In this document: positions 1 through 7,348 of the stretch, in pieces | Position numbering within the stretch: position 1 is the first letter of the stretch | Layout: each line of letters begins with the position of its first letter | The notes under the pieces: model-generated | What the model saw: the letters and a program-made list of their open reading frames with translations, nothing else | Databases searched by the model: none | Told to the model about the DNA's origin: nothing | Translations under genes and position numbers: made by a program | DNA from: Lysinibacillus_B sp036662795 | GTDB taxonomy: Bacteria; Bacillota; Bacilli; Bacillales_A; Planococcaceae | NCBI RefSeq assembly: GCF_036662795.1 | Contig: NZ_JBAFWZ010000045.1 | Span: 1 to 13,337 of the forward strand | DNA length: 13,337 bases | Direction of reading: 5' to 3'

Positions 1-71
1 ACTAGCCAAAAAATTGAAAATACTAGCCATCTTTTCCGAAATACTAGCCACTTTTTGAAATTTACTCGTCA
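1..71. repeat. 21-bp tandem repeat array, TACTAGCC family (left edge)
   Basis: Copies of the core TACTAGCC begin at about 0 (cut by the window edge), 21 and 42, with a decayed copy TACTCGTC at 63. The spacing is exactly 21 bp each time. Each core is followed by a T-rich stretch and GAAA before the next core. A further degenerate copy (TACTCGCC) lies at 125. The 22 bases at 42-63 are identical to those at 13316-13337. I see no coding potential and no strong terminator hairpin between here and the end of the beta-propeller gene at 154. Confidence 0.8.
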
Positions 72-153
72 ATGTGAAAATTCCACACTTCAACTATCGC
101 CAATAGAAGCATAATACTGCTATTTACTCGCCAAATCTACTACCACACATACG

Positions 154-2292
154 TTACTTTAATTTCACAGCCCCAAGCTTTTTAAAGGTATCCTTATCAA
201 AGGCTCTAATCTCACTTGGAGAAATAGTATAGACAGCATCGTTAATATAAAGTAAGCGTTGAACGAGATTTTCCCAGTCCTCATATTGTTCCCCAGCTTT
301 TGCCTTTGTAATCAGGTCGCCCGTTAGTGTAATGCCTTCTTTAGTAATCGTATAAACAAGCGCCCCAGACCCTAAATATTTTTGCCCATATTCGCCGCCC
401 TCCTCATAAAGCGTAATTGGGAAGCCATAATATCCTTTCGCGGCATCTCGGAATAACGCTTTATGATCATGCTGAACATCTGAATACGTACCTCGACCAC
501 CAATAATCTCGACATCCACCTCTTTTGGATTCTCTAAATCGGATACATCAAATAACGATACCTTCATCCCCTCTGTCGTAACAAAGGTTTGCTTTGACGC
601 TTCATCTACTCGAACCTTCGTATCGTAACCTATGCCAATTAAATGATTTTCACTCAGCGGATGCAAATAATTACTGAATCCTGGTATTTTTAACTCACCG
701 AGCACAGTTGGCTTTTTAGGATCCTCTACATCAATCACAAATAACGGATCGACCTCCTTAAATGTGACGATATACGCCTTATCCCCCATAAAGCGGGCGG
801 AATAAATTCGCTCTCCTCGTGCCAAATCAGTTAATTTGCCAACCTCATTTAAATGCTCATCAAAAATGAGGAGATGATTATTAGAAACAGACTCACCTCC
901 CCATTCGCCCGTTGTCGTTGCAACACGAAGATAGCCGTAATATTCATCCATTGAAAACTGATTTAACACGGAGCCTTCGATTGTCGTTTGTGCCTTCATA
1001 GCAATTTCCGTTCCTTGAATCGCAAATTTATATATATCTGTATTTCCTGATGTCGGTTGTACAATATCTATCATTTCGACCGAAGCCCTATTCTCAAAAC
1101 TACCGTAATTAGTCGCTGTTACATAAATTGCGTTCTTTGACATGTATAAATTCGAGCCACTACCTAAATATGTCTCCGTTTTTAACTCTGTATTTTCAAA
1201 ATCAGTTAAATCTACCGCTGAAACAATCGTATAATTCGGCTCAGAGCTACCCGGTAAAATCATAATTTTATCTAGCGGCACCGAAGTAAGCTCAGCTCCT
1301 GCTTTTGAATCATACACTTGTGGTCGTAATTCCATATTAGGCTCTTCACGTAGCATCCAGTAACGCGGAGATGTATTGGTAATTAGGTACAGAACTTCCT
1401 TGTACTGACGCACTCCTGTAACGGATCCTTCCTGCCCCACCTCGCGAATCAGCTTTGGATTTTCCACATCCGCAATGTTATAAAAGCCGATTGTCGTAAT
1501 ATTCGTTCCGATACTGTGTCCTTTATCAGAAGCTTTTTCTTTGTATTTATCGTAAACCATGATTAATGTATCGTTATATACCATGAGCTTCGTTGGATAC
1601 GTATTTTCTTCCAGCTTTATTTTACCCACTACTTTCATCTTTTGAGGGACCTTCGCATCGGTAATGTATACTGTGTTTTCCTTTAGTGAGTAAATATAAC
1701 GACCATCTGTCACAGCTATATCGCCCTCTTCAATGCCGTCAACTTGGTTGTTGGTTGAAGAATGGCTAGTTTCCCCTTCACTAGGAGACCCTGTAGCATC
1801 AGACTTTGCACTATCCTCCATAACATTGGAGCTTTCCTCTTCTCTACTATTAAATTGATAAGGATCCCTATTTAAAATATTACTAAAATAATTTTTTAAA
1901 TCCTCGGTAGATGCAATCTTTTCAAGCTCTTCAATAACAGAAAACTTCACTGTTTTTTTCTCTTTTGAGTTGGTAAATTTTTCGAAGGCCGAAACCTTTA
2001 CATGCAAGGTATAATCCCCTTTCGGCAAGCCGGAAATCGCAATGGATGAAGCTGATTTACCTAAGCTAAGCTGGGCATCCACCTTCTCCCCTTGTTGATT
2101 CTCAATATAAATCGACCCATCCTTGAGCCTTTCAGGATCCACTGTACGATTCACATAAGCATAGAGAGTTTGATTTTCAAAAACAGCAGAAGTCGCCACA
2201 ACCTCAATTTTTCGTTCAAAATAGTAAAAGATACCGATACAAATGGTGAAAGTGGCGATAATTACACCAATCACATATACTTTTCCCTTCAT
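154..2292 (-). CDS. Secreted or membrane-anchored beta-propeller domain protein
   Basis: A 712-aa protein with an N-terminal hydrophobic segment (about residues 4-25 counted from the chosen start) that acts as a signal anchor or uncleaved signal peptide. It is followed by a short Ig-like region (about 35-120, ending in a LPKGDYTLHVKV strand), a Ser/Glu-rich linker (about 150-180) and a large beta-propeller. The linker leads into NNQVDGIEEGDIAVTDGRYI, a close match to the entry motif of the bacterial Beta_propel family (secreted C-terminal propellers distantly related to WD40). Repeated blades of the type LIMVYD, AIYVTATNYG and AYIVTFKEVDPLFVIDVEDP follow. The function of the family is not established. 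An upstream ATG at 2310 is in frame, but AAAGGATG sits 6-7 nt before the ATG at 2292, so I prefer the shorter form. It is transcribed away from the 143-aa gene; the shared control region is at 2311-2470. Confidence 0.9.
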   Translation of the reverse strand: MKGKVYVIGVIIATFTICIGIFYYFERKIEVVATSAVFENQTLYAYVNRTVDPERLKDGSIYIENQQGEKVDAQLSLGKSASSIAISGLPKGDYTLHVKVSAFEKFTNSKEKKTVKFSVIEELEKIASTEDLKNYFSNILNRDPYQFNSREEESSNVMEDSAKSDATGSPSEGETSHSSTNNQVDGIEEGDIAVTDGRYIYSLKENTVYITDAKVPQKMKVVGKIKLEENTYPTKLMVYNDTLIMVYDKYKEKASDKGHSIGTNITTIGFYNIADVENPKLIREVGQEGSVTGVRQYKEVLYLITNTSPRYWMLREEPNMELRPQVYDSKAGAELTSVPLDKIMILPGSSEPNYTIVSAVDLTDFENTELKTETYLGSGSNLYMSKNAIYVTATNYGSFENRASVEMIDIVQPTSGNTDIYKFAIQGTEIAMKAQTTIEGSVLNQFSMDEYYGYLRVATTTGEWGGESVSNNHLLIFDEHLNEVGKLTDLARGERIYSARFMGDKAYIVTFKEVDPLFVIDVEDPKKPTVLGELKIPGFSNYLHPLSENHLIGIGYDTKVRVDEASKQTFVTTEGMKVSLFDVSDLENPKEVDVEIIGGRGTYSDVQHDHKALFRDAAKGYYGFPITLYEEGGEYGQKYLGSGALVYTITKEGITLTGDLITKAKAGEQYEDWENLVQRLLYINDAVYTISPSEIRAFDKDTFKKLGAVKLK

Positions 2293-2361
2293 ATCTAACC
2301 ATCCTTTCATCTCTTCTTTACCTCATTAGACTGCTGCGGTGGAATAAAGTTACAATACTTC

Positions 2362-2395
2362 ACGATATTTTTTATCGTTTTATTCTTAGAATAAA
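2362..2395. promoter_or_regulatory. Two abutting 17-bp palindromes in a divergent promoter region
   Basis: 2362-2378 is a perfect inverted repeat ACGATA-N5-TATCGT. 2379-2395 is a perfect inverted repeat TTTATTCT-N1-AGAATAAA. They touch with no gap. TATAAT hexamers flank the second one on both strands (plus 2397-2402, minus 2400-2395). A further inverted pair TATTCTTA (2381-2388) / TAAGAATA (2402-2409) overlaps the plus-strand -10. The 7-1-7 geometry of the second palindrome resembles Fur/PerR-family boxes, but its bases match the Per consensus only partly. I infer a regulator site acting on both divergent genes. Neither -10 has a convincing -35. Confidence 0.4.
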
Positions 2396-2470
2396 TTATA
2401 ATAAGAATAGTTGAGCCTGCTGGATTTCTGTAGCTTTTCTGCATTCGTTATGTAAAGGAGGATAGGTACA

Positions 2471-2902
2471 ATGCATCCGACAGAAATAATAGAGTTAATG
2501 ATTATTGGAATCGTAATGGTTTCAATTGTAATTATTGCAATCTTTTTAAAAGGAAGATGGCGAAAAGTTGGTTGGTTATTAGCATTAGTTATTTTTGTAG
2601 CGTATTGTATATTTTTTGTCTCTCGCCCTTTTTGGATAGATGCAAAAATTGATAAAAAAGTAGAATTACTCTGTCTATATTTAGAAGAGCATTATCCAGA
2701 TGAAGAATGGACTATTTCCACAGTTCCTCACCGTAAAGACGGTTTCAAACATCTTAATCCTTACTTTATTGACGTTGTTTTTGAAAGTGAACCAGAAGTT
2801 ACCTATAAATATTGGGTAGAAAGTAAGGATGAAATCAGTCAAAAAGGTTACTCAACAAACAATGATTTAGAGGAGTTAAAGCATTTAGAAGAAAAGAATT
2901 GA
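2471..2902 (+). CDS. Two-TM membrane protein of unknown function, 143 aa
   Basis: I do not recognise the family. The sequence shows two hydrophobic helices, about residues 7-26 and 33-52, joined by a short basic loop (KGRWRK). A polar C-terminal region of about 90 residues follows, acidic and lysine-rich, containing LLCLYLEEHYPDEEWTI. By the positive-inside rule the short loop is cytoplasmic, which puts both termini outside; this topology is inferred. AAAGGAGG at 2454-2461 lies 9 nt before the ATG, a strong ribosome binding site. It is a single gene, divergent from the beta-propeller gene. It reads toward 2991-3092, whose hairpin plus T-run at 3059-3092 could end its transcript about 160 nt after the stop. 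Confidence 0.8.
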   Translation: MHPTEIIELMIIGIVMVSIVIIAIFLKGRWRKVGWLLALVIFVAYCIFFVSRPFWIDAKIDKKVELLCLYLEEHYPDEEWTISTVPHRKDGFKHLNPYFIDVVFESEPEVTYKYWVESKDEISQKGYSTNNDLEELKHLEEKN

Positions 2903-2990
2903 AAAATTCCACATATTTTAAATTGGGAAACTCCTAAAAGTCAAGATTTCCCTTAACATTCATCCCAATCATGACGCCCAAAATTACAAT

Positions 2991-3092
2991 AAAAAAGAGA
3001 TGAGCCGAGTGTGCTAACAGAAATTAACTCCAAATTATCGTGAAGACCCTACACTTCTAGCTCATCAATAAGAATGAGCTCATATCTTTTTT
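2991..3092. other. Self-complementary segment with competing hairpins, possible terminator or small RNA
   Basis: The outer arms 2991-3005 and 3078-3092 pair over 15 bp with one mismatch; they begin in A6 and end in T6. Inside, AGCTCAT at 3059-3065 can pair either with ATGAGCT at 3074-3080, giving a hairpin followed by a T-run, or, as GCTCATC at 3060-3066, with GATGAGC at 2999-3005. The second pairing is extended by AGTGT (3008-3012) with ACACT (3051-3055). The plus strand reads as a terminator for the 143-aa gene. The mutually exclusive pairings are typical of attenuators, but no downstream plus-strand gene follows. It matches no riboswitch family I can recall. Confidence 0.45.
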
Positions 3093-3132
3093 ACACAAAA
3101 ACAAGCACCCTATCCAGAAATAGATAGAGTGC
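3093..3132 (-). terminator. Rho-independent terminator of the lysine-catabolism operon
   Basis: On the minus strand, GCACTCTATC (3132-3123) pairs with GATAGGGTGC (3114-3105), 10 bp with one wobble and an 8-nt loop. It is followed by the U-rich TTGTTTTTGTG. It starts 15 nt past the stop codon of the acyl-CoA dehydrogenase gene. Confidence 0.85.
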
Positions 3133-3147
3133 CCTGCTCATTTTTCA

Positions 3148-4341
3148 TTATTCTTGGAACGGCCAGCTTGGGAGCATTGCATGCAACGGCTTGTCTGCGC
3201 GCCTTCCCAGTACATAGTCCGCCTGCATAATCGTATGAATTTCACGTGTTCCCTCATAAATGACCGGCGCCTTTGAATTTCGTAAATAACGTGCTACTGG
3301 GTATTCATCTGAATAGCCATATGCTCCGTGAATTTGTACGGCATCATCTGCAGCACGATTTGCAAAATCACACGCCTGCCATTTGGCAAGTGACGTTTCA
3401 CGCGTGTTTCGAACGCCTTTATTTTTCAGTTCACCGACACGGTAAACGAGCAGGCGACTCATCTGATAGCCCGCCTCCATGTTTGCTAGCATTCTTCCTA
3501 CAAGCTGATGCTCGCCAATCGGTTTACCGAATGTTTCGCGCTCCTTGCAGTATTTTACGCTCGCTTCCATACACGCCCCAATTAATCCAACCGCACCAGC
3601 TGCTACGGTAAAGCGGCCATTATCGAGTGCGGACATGGCGATTTTAAAGCCTTCCCCCTCTTCACCTAGTCGATTTCCAACTGGAATCCGTACATCCTCG
3701 AAAAATAGCTCCCCTGTATTTCCTGCTCGAATACCGTACTTCCCTTTTATCGCCTTCGATGAAAAGCCTTCCCAGCCTCGTTCAACGATAAAGGCCGATA
3801 TGCCGTGATGTTTTTTAGATTTGTCCGTATAGGCAAACACAATAAAATGATCTGCTATATCACATAGGGAAATCCATGTTTTTTGCCCGTTCAAAATATA
3901 GAAATCGCCATCACGAACAGCAGTTGAGCTCATAGCCGCCACATCTGAACCGGCTCCGGGCTCCGTTAAGCCAAATGCACCTATCTTTTCGCCGCTCGCC
4001 TGCACCGTTAAATACTTTTCCTTCTGTGCCTCGGTGCCCCATTGCATTAACGTCATACTATTTAACCCCGTATGAACGGACACTGCTGTTCGAAAAGCAG
4101 TGTCCCCTCGCTCTAATTCCTCACAGACAATGGCCAGGCTATTATAATCCATTCCCGCACCACCGTACTTTTCGGGTATACATACCCCCATCAGCCCAAG
4201 CTCGGCAAGACGTTTCCAAACAGACGGATCGAAGCCACCCTGTGCATCCCAATCCGCAATATAAGGGATTATTTCACCATCGACAAATTGACGAACGGTT
4301 TTGCGTAAAAGCACTTGTTCCTCTGTAAAATCAAAGTTCAT
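3148..4341 (-). CDS. Acyl-CoA dehydrogenase, probably glutaryl-CoA dehydrogenase-like
   Basis: A 397-aa flavoprotein of the usual family length. It contains the FAD-binding signature FGLTEPGAGSD (about 123-133), NGQKTWI (about 151-157) and the C-terminal YEGTREIH, whose Glu (about 363) is the catalytic base. Members remove the alpha and beta hydrogens of an acyl-CoA and pass electrons to ETF. In ELERGDTAFRTAVSV, Arg84 and Ser88 match the position and spacing of the Arg94/Ser98 pair that holds the free carboxylate in human glutaryl-CoA dehydrogenase. Monocarboxyl acyl-CoA dehydrogenases I recall lack this Arg. Together with its place as last gene of a lysine-degradation operon, this favours glutaryl-CoA as substrate; that step is inference. 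A GTG at 4350 is in frame, but AAAGGGG overlaps the previous stop codon and lies 10 nt from the ATG at 4341, so I chose the ATG. The gap to the upstream lysine dehydrogenase is 15 nt. Confidence 0.9.
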   Translation of the reverse strand: MNFDFTEEQVLLRKTVRQFVDGEIIPYIADWDAQGGFDPSVWKRLAELGLMGVCIPEKYGGAGMDYNSLAIVCEELERGDTAFRTAVSVHTGLNSMTLMQWGTEAQKEKYLTVQASGEKIGAFGLTEPGAGSDVAAMSSTAVRDGDFYILNGQKTWISLCDIADHFIVFAYTDKSKKHHGISAFIVERGWEGFSSKAIKGKYGIRAGNTGELFFEDVRIPVGNRLGEEGEGFKIAMSALDNGRFTVAAGAVGLIGACMEASVKYCKERETFGKPIGEHQLVGRMLANMEAGYQMSRLLVYRVGELKNKGVRNTRETSLAKWQACDFANRAADDAVQIHGAYGYSDEYPVARYLRNSKAPVIYEGTREIHTIMQADYVLGRRADKPLHAMLPSWPFQE

Positions 4342-4356
4342 CTCGCCCACGCCCCT

Positions 4357-5529
4357 TTACCATTTCACAATCATTGATGAACGGTGAGACGTTTCGCGGA
4401 TAACTACACCACGCTTTGCCATCTCTTCAATATAAGGCTTACCTGGCACAATTTCTTCCGGTGCGTAAACACCACGTTTGTCAATTACACCGCTACCTAT
4501 CATTTGAGCCACAACCGATACCGTATTTGCCGTAGCACGGGCCATTGCTGTGACATTAGATTCTACATTTTTGCGTACGACCATTTCATACTCGTACGTA
4601 ACCTGCTCCTCATCTTTCTCCCCTGCGATAATTGTACGGAGAAGCACTGCATCAATTTTACTGCCTAAATCTAATTTTTTCTTTAATGCCTCACGAACGA
4701 CATCACGAACACAAACTTCTTGACCGTTTACCTCTACTTTATTTTCACGGCTTAGGAAATCGAGGTCCGCTAGCAGCTTAAATTTTTCCGCATGTCCTTT
4801 ATAACGAATCGTTTTATATTCGAGCGTCTTTACATCAGGAAATGTTTTATACAAGGTAGAGATGCCACCTGATGTATAGAACGCCTCTAGCACACCAAAC
4901 TCATCAAAATAAATCGGCTCTATCCCCGTTAAAGAGTCTACCTCGATTAGCTGCCCCTTTTGGATCGCTTTGGAAGGCTCTGTATAATGATCCAGTACAC
5001 CCTCTAATGAAAAGACACGAGTATAGTGTAGGGGAGGTTTAGGCTCTGTTGGAATCCCACCTACAAAGAGCTTGATTGAATCCACCGTATCTATTTTAGA
5101 AGCACCATAGCCTGTTAAAATATTGACCATTCCTGGAGCTACTCCTAGATCCGGAACAATCGTTACACCTTTATTCTTCGCCTCTTCCGATAAGCCTAAT
5201 ACCTTTTCTGTCACTCCACCAATATGGCCGCCTAAATCGACTGCATGCACTCCCGTTGCAATGGCCGCCTTTGCTACACGTTCATTGAAGGCATAAAACA
5301 GTGCATTGACAACAACGTTCCCCTTTGAGATGACTTCACGTAGTGCATCATCACATTCTGCATTTAACTCGACTACCTCTATTTTATCAGTATTTAGTGT
5401 CGCTACGAATTCCTCAGCTAAGGCTGGCACGACATCTGCTAAAAACACTTTTTCGACCCCATCACTTGCCACTAAATCGCGTGCCACTTCTTTCCCCATT
5501 AAGCCTGCACCTAGAACGACTACCTTCAT
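4357..5529 (-). CDS. L-lysine 6-dehydrogenase (saccharopine dehydrogenase family)
   Basis: A 390-aa cytoplasmic NAD(P)-dependent enzyme. The N-terminal Rossmann fold begins MKVVVLGAGLMGKEV with GxGxxG at residues 7-12. VVNALFYAFNE, HAVDLGGHIGG and the saccharopine-dehydrogenase-type VPDLGVAPGMVNILTGYGAS follow, then the C-terminal catalytic/oligomerisation domain with FSLEGVLDHYTEP and LEYKTIRYKGHAEK. As I recall the lysine 6-dehydrogenase of Geobacillus stearothermophilus (EC 1.4.1.18), the match runs through all of these stretches and is closer than to fungal saccharopine dehydrogenases. The reaction would be oxidative deamination of the lysine epsilon-amino group to aminoadipate semialdehyde, which cyclises to piperideine-6-carboxylate, the substrate of the enzyme encoded just upstream. 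An ATG at 5538 directly abuts AAAGGGG; the ATG at 5529 is 9 nt away and gives the canonical N-terminus. Saccharopine dehydrogenase is the alternative. Confidence 0.88.
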   Translation of the reverse strand: MKVVVLGAGLMGKEVARDLVASDGVEKVFLADVVPALAEEFVATLNTDKIEVVELNAECDDALREVISKGNVVVNALFYAFNERVAKAAIATGVHAVDLGGHIGGVTEKVLGLSEEAKNKGVTIVPDLGVAPGMVNILTGYGASKIDTVDSIKLFVGGIPTEPKPPLHYTRVFSLEGVLDHYTEPSKAIQKGQLIEVDSLTGIEPIYFDEFGVLEAFYTSGGISTLYKTFPDVKTLEYKTIRYKGHAEKFKLLADLDFLSRENKVEVNGQEVCVRDVVREALKKKLDLGSKIDAVLLRTIIAGEKDEEQVTYEYEMVVRKNVESNVTAMARATANTVSVVAQMIGSGVIDKRGVYAPEEIVPGKPYIEEMAKRGVVIRETSHRSSMIVKW

Positions 5530-5554
5530 ACGAAACATCCCCTTTGTCTAGTAT

Positions 5555-7033
5555 TTATTGTGTATCAATTTGTGCTCGCTGTAATTTCCCACTGAAATCT
5601 ACGTAAATACTTTTCCATTCCGTATATACATCAAGTGCTGCCTGACCCGAATCACGATGACCGTTTCCAGTACCCTTCGTACCTCCAAACGGAAGGTGAA
5701 TCTCAGCGCCAGTCGTGCCAGCATTGACATATACAATGCCCGTATCCAGCAAGGTTTGTGCTTTAAATATTTTATTAATATCTTGTGAGAAAATAGAACT
5801 CGACAAGCCAAATTTCACATTGTTGTTCACTTGGATGGCCTCATCTAAGCTCCCTACCTCGATAATGCTAACGACAGGTCCAAAAATTTCCTCCTGTGCT
5901 AGAATCATATCGGGACTAACATTTGTAAAAATCGTTGGCTCATAGTAGAAGCCTTGATCGTAAGGAGGCTCCGTCAACATCCTGCCGCCCGTTAACAGCG
6001 TTGCCCCCTCCTGCTTGCCTATTTGGACGTAATGATTAATTTTTTCAAGAGCTGCTCGGTTGATCACCGGCCCAATCTTCGTCTCCGGATTTAGCCCATC
6101 CCCAATCACAAGCCCATCCATCGCCGCTAGGAGCTTTTCCTGCAGGGCTTCCTTCACATCCTTATGCACAATAACACGGCTACAAGCTGTACATCGCTGC
6201 CCAGCAGTACCAAATGCACTCCACAGAATTCCATCAACAGCAAGATCTATATCCCCATCGTCCATCACAATGACCGCATTTTTCCCACCCATTTCAAGTG
6301 AAACCTTTTTCAGTAGCTTTCCACCAAGCTCCGCGACCTTACTCCCCGTTGCATTAGAGCCTGTAAACGAAATAACCCGAATATCAGGATGCTCTACCAT
6401 AGAAGTTCCAACTGTTGGACCCGTACCAAAAACAATATTTACGACGCCTTTCGGTAAGCCTACTTCTTCACAAATTTTCCCTAGCTCATAGGCCATTAAC
6501 GGTGTTTCATTCGACGGCTTCCAAACGACTGTATTCCCTGCCACAAGCGCCGGAAACGCCTTCCAAGTAGCGATAGCAATCGGGAAATTCCACGGTGTTA
6601 TGAGCCCCGCTACCCCGATCGGTGCACGTACACTCATCGCAAATTTATTTGATAATTCAGAGGGCGTTGTTTCACCGAATAAACGGCGCCCTTCACCTGC
6701 CATATAAAACGCCATATCAATGCCTTCCTGAACTTCGCCACGTGCCTCGTCAATTACCTTGCCCATTTCCTGTGTTAACAGCCTCGCTAAATATTCCTTC
6801 TTTTCCTTTAGCTTAAAGCCAATTTCATATAAATAATCCGCTCGTTTTGGAGCCGGTACGAGTGCCCAAGCCTTTTGAGCAGCCTTCGCACTACGAACTG
6901 CCTCGTCCACCTCACGTTTAGTTGAGAGCGGCGCCAGCGCAAGTACCTCACCATTTGCGGGATTCGTAACAGGCATTGTCTGCAAATCACCTAATTCTGT
7001 CCAGCAGCCATTAATAAAATTTTTCACGTTCAA
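5555..7033 (-). CDS. Aldehyde dehydrogenase, likely aminoadipate-semialdehyde / piperideine-6-carboxylate dehydrogenase
   Basis: A 492-aa NAD(P)-dependent ALDH with all core residues: PWNF (Asn about 149), WKPS (Lys about 172), FTGS, LEMGGKN (Glu about 247) and the nucleophile Cys (about 281) in FGTAGQRCTACSR. Features shared with antiquitin (ALDH7), which oxidises aminoadipate semialdehyde, are GEVQE in the substrate helix, Arg directly before the catalytic Cys, VKFGLSSSIF, and GTTGAEIHLPFGG followed by TG.G.R.SG. Ketoglutarate-semialdehyde dehydrogenases share some of these, so substrate assignment leans on the adjacent lysine 6-dehydrogenase (25-nt gap). The expected product is 2-aminoadipate. 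The frame is open to 7090, but AAAAGGGGG lies 8 nt before a TTG at 7033 that gives the normal N-terminus NVKNFINGCW, so translation probably begins at that rare start. First gene of the operon. Confidence 0.9.
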   Translation of the reverse strand: MNVKNFINGCWTELGDLQTMPVTNPANGEVLALAPLSTKREVDEAVRSAKAAQKAWALVPAPKRADYLYEIGFKLKEKKEYLARLLTQEMGKVIDEARGEVQEGIDMAFYMAGEGRRLFGETTPSELSNKFAMSVRAPIGVAGLITPWNFPIAIATWKAFPALVAGNTVVWKPSNETPLMAYELGKICEEVGLPKGVVNIVFGTGPTVGTSMVEHPDIRVISFTGSNATGSKVAELGGKLLKKVSLEMGGKNAVIVMDDGDIDLAVDGILWSAFGTAGQRCTACSRVIVHKDVKEALQEKLLAAMDGLVIGDGLNPETKIGPVINRAALEKINHYVQIGKQEGATLLTGGRMLTEPPYDQGFYYEPTIFTNVSPDMILAQEEIFGPVVSIIEVGSLDEAIQVNNNVKFGLSSSIFSQDINKIFKAQTLLDTGIVYVNAGTTGAEIHLPFGGTKGTGNGHRDSGQAALDVYTEWKSIYVDFSGKLQRAQIDTQ

Positions 7034-7090
7034 TAAAGTCGCCCCCTTTTTTCGGTTGAAGAATAATATTTCCACTAATCGAAAACACAC

Positions 7091-7114
7091 TTTATACTGT
7101 CTATTTATTCGACA
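7091..7114 (-). promoter_or_regulatory. Possible operon promoter with overlapping TGTC-N9-GACA palindrome
   Basis: On the minus strand TATAAA (7096-7091) is a candidate -10, about 58 nt before the TTG start of the aldehyde dehydrogenase. The imperfect palindrome TGTC-N9-GACA at 7098-7114 sits just upstream, where it would overlap the -10/-35 spacer. No good -35 is present, which would fit activator or operator control. I looked for a -24/-12 sigma-54 site on this strand, since such promoters are common for Bacillus amino-acid catabolism, and found none. Confidence 0.3.
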
Positions 7115-7285
7115 TTTTCTCCTTTATTCCTTTTTTCTCTAAACCGTTTTTACAAAGCGGTCAATTTCATCATTCATCTTCCATCAACAAGCGCATTGTT
7201 ACGCTACAGATGGACGCGTGAGCATGCTCCACTTAAATGCTCTTGATTCTTCATATAAAAAACTATTTATAAAAACGACTAAGTA
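7115..7285. other. Rest of the intergenic region between the divergent operon and the AIM24 gene
   Basis: No open frame with a ribosome binding site was found. There are several short inverted repeats: ACCG (7143-7146) / CGGT (7158-7161), AACAA (7186-7190) / TTGTT (7196-7200), and a perfect 10-bp palindrome GAGCATGCTC at 7220-7229 that is echoed by ATGCTC at 7237-7242. Any could bind a regulator; none matches a consensus I can name. Confidence 0.3.
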
Positions 7286-7314
7286 TGAATCTTATCTTCT
7301 CTTTAAACCGTATA
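7286..7314 (+). promoter_or_regulatory. Possible ECF-sigma (SigW-like) promoter of the AIM24-family gene
   Basis: TGAATC at 7286-7291 and CGTATA at 7309-7314 are separated by 17 nt. The SigW-group consensus is TGAAAC, 16-17 nt, CGTATA: five of six -35 bases and all -10 bases agree. Sigma-A alternatives here are poor (TATAGT at 7311 without a -35). The start would lie near 7320, with AGGAGGT at 7336-7342. Confidence 0.4.
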
Positions 7315-7348
7315 GTATTGTAGAAATAATTTTTTAGGAGGTAATACG

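Noticed and set aside
2925..2952. GGGAAA / TTTCCC inverted repeat as terminator of the 143-aa gene
   Set aside because: The stem is only 6 bp with a 16-nt loop and no T-run follows; the hairpin at 3059-3092 is a better candidate.
3273..4328. Plus-strand open frames inside the acyl-CoA dehydrogenase gene
   Set aside because: They are antisense to a clear enzyme gene, lack ribosome sites and have no recognisable protein features. The same holds for plus-strand frames inside the LysDH, ALDH and uppP genes.
7034..7090. 19-residue N-terminal extension of the aldehyde dehydrogenase
   Set aside because: It includes the G-rich ribosome binding site itself; the TTG at 7033 yields the normal ALDH N-terminus.
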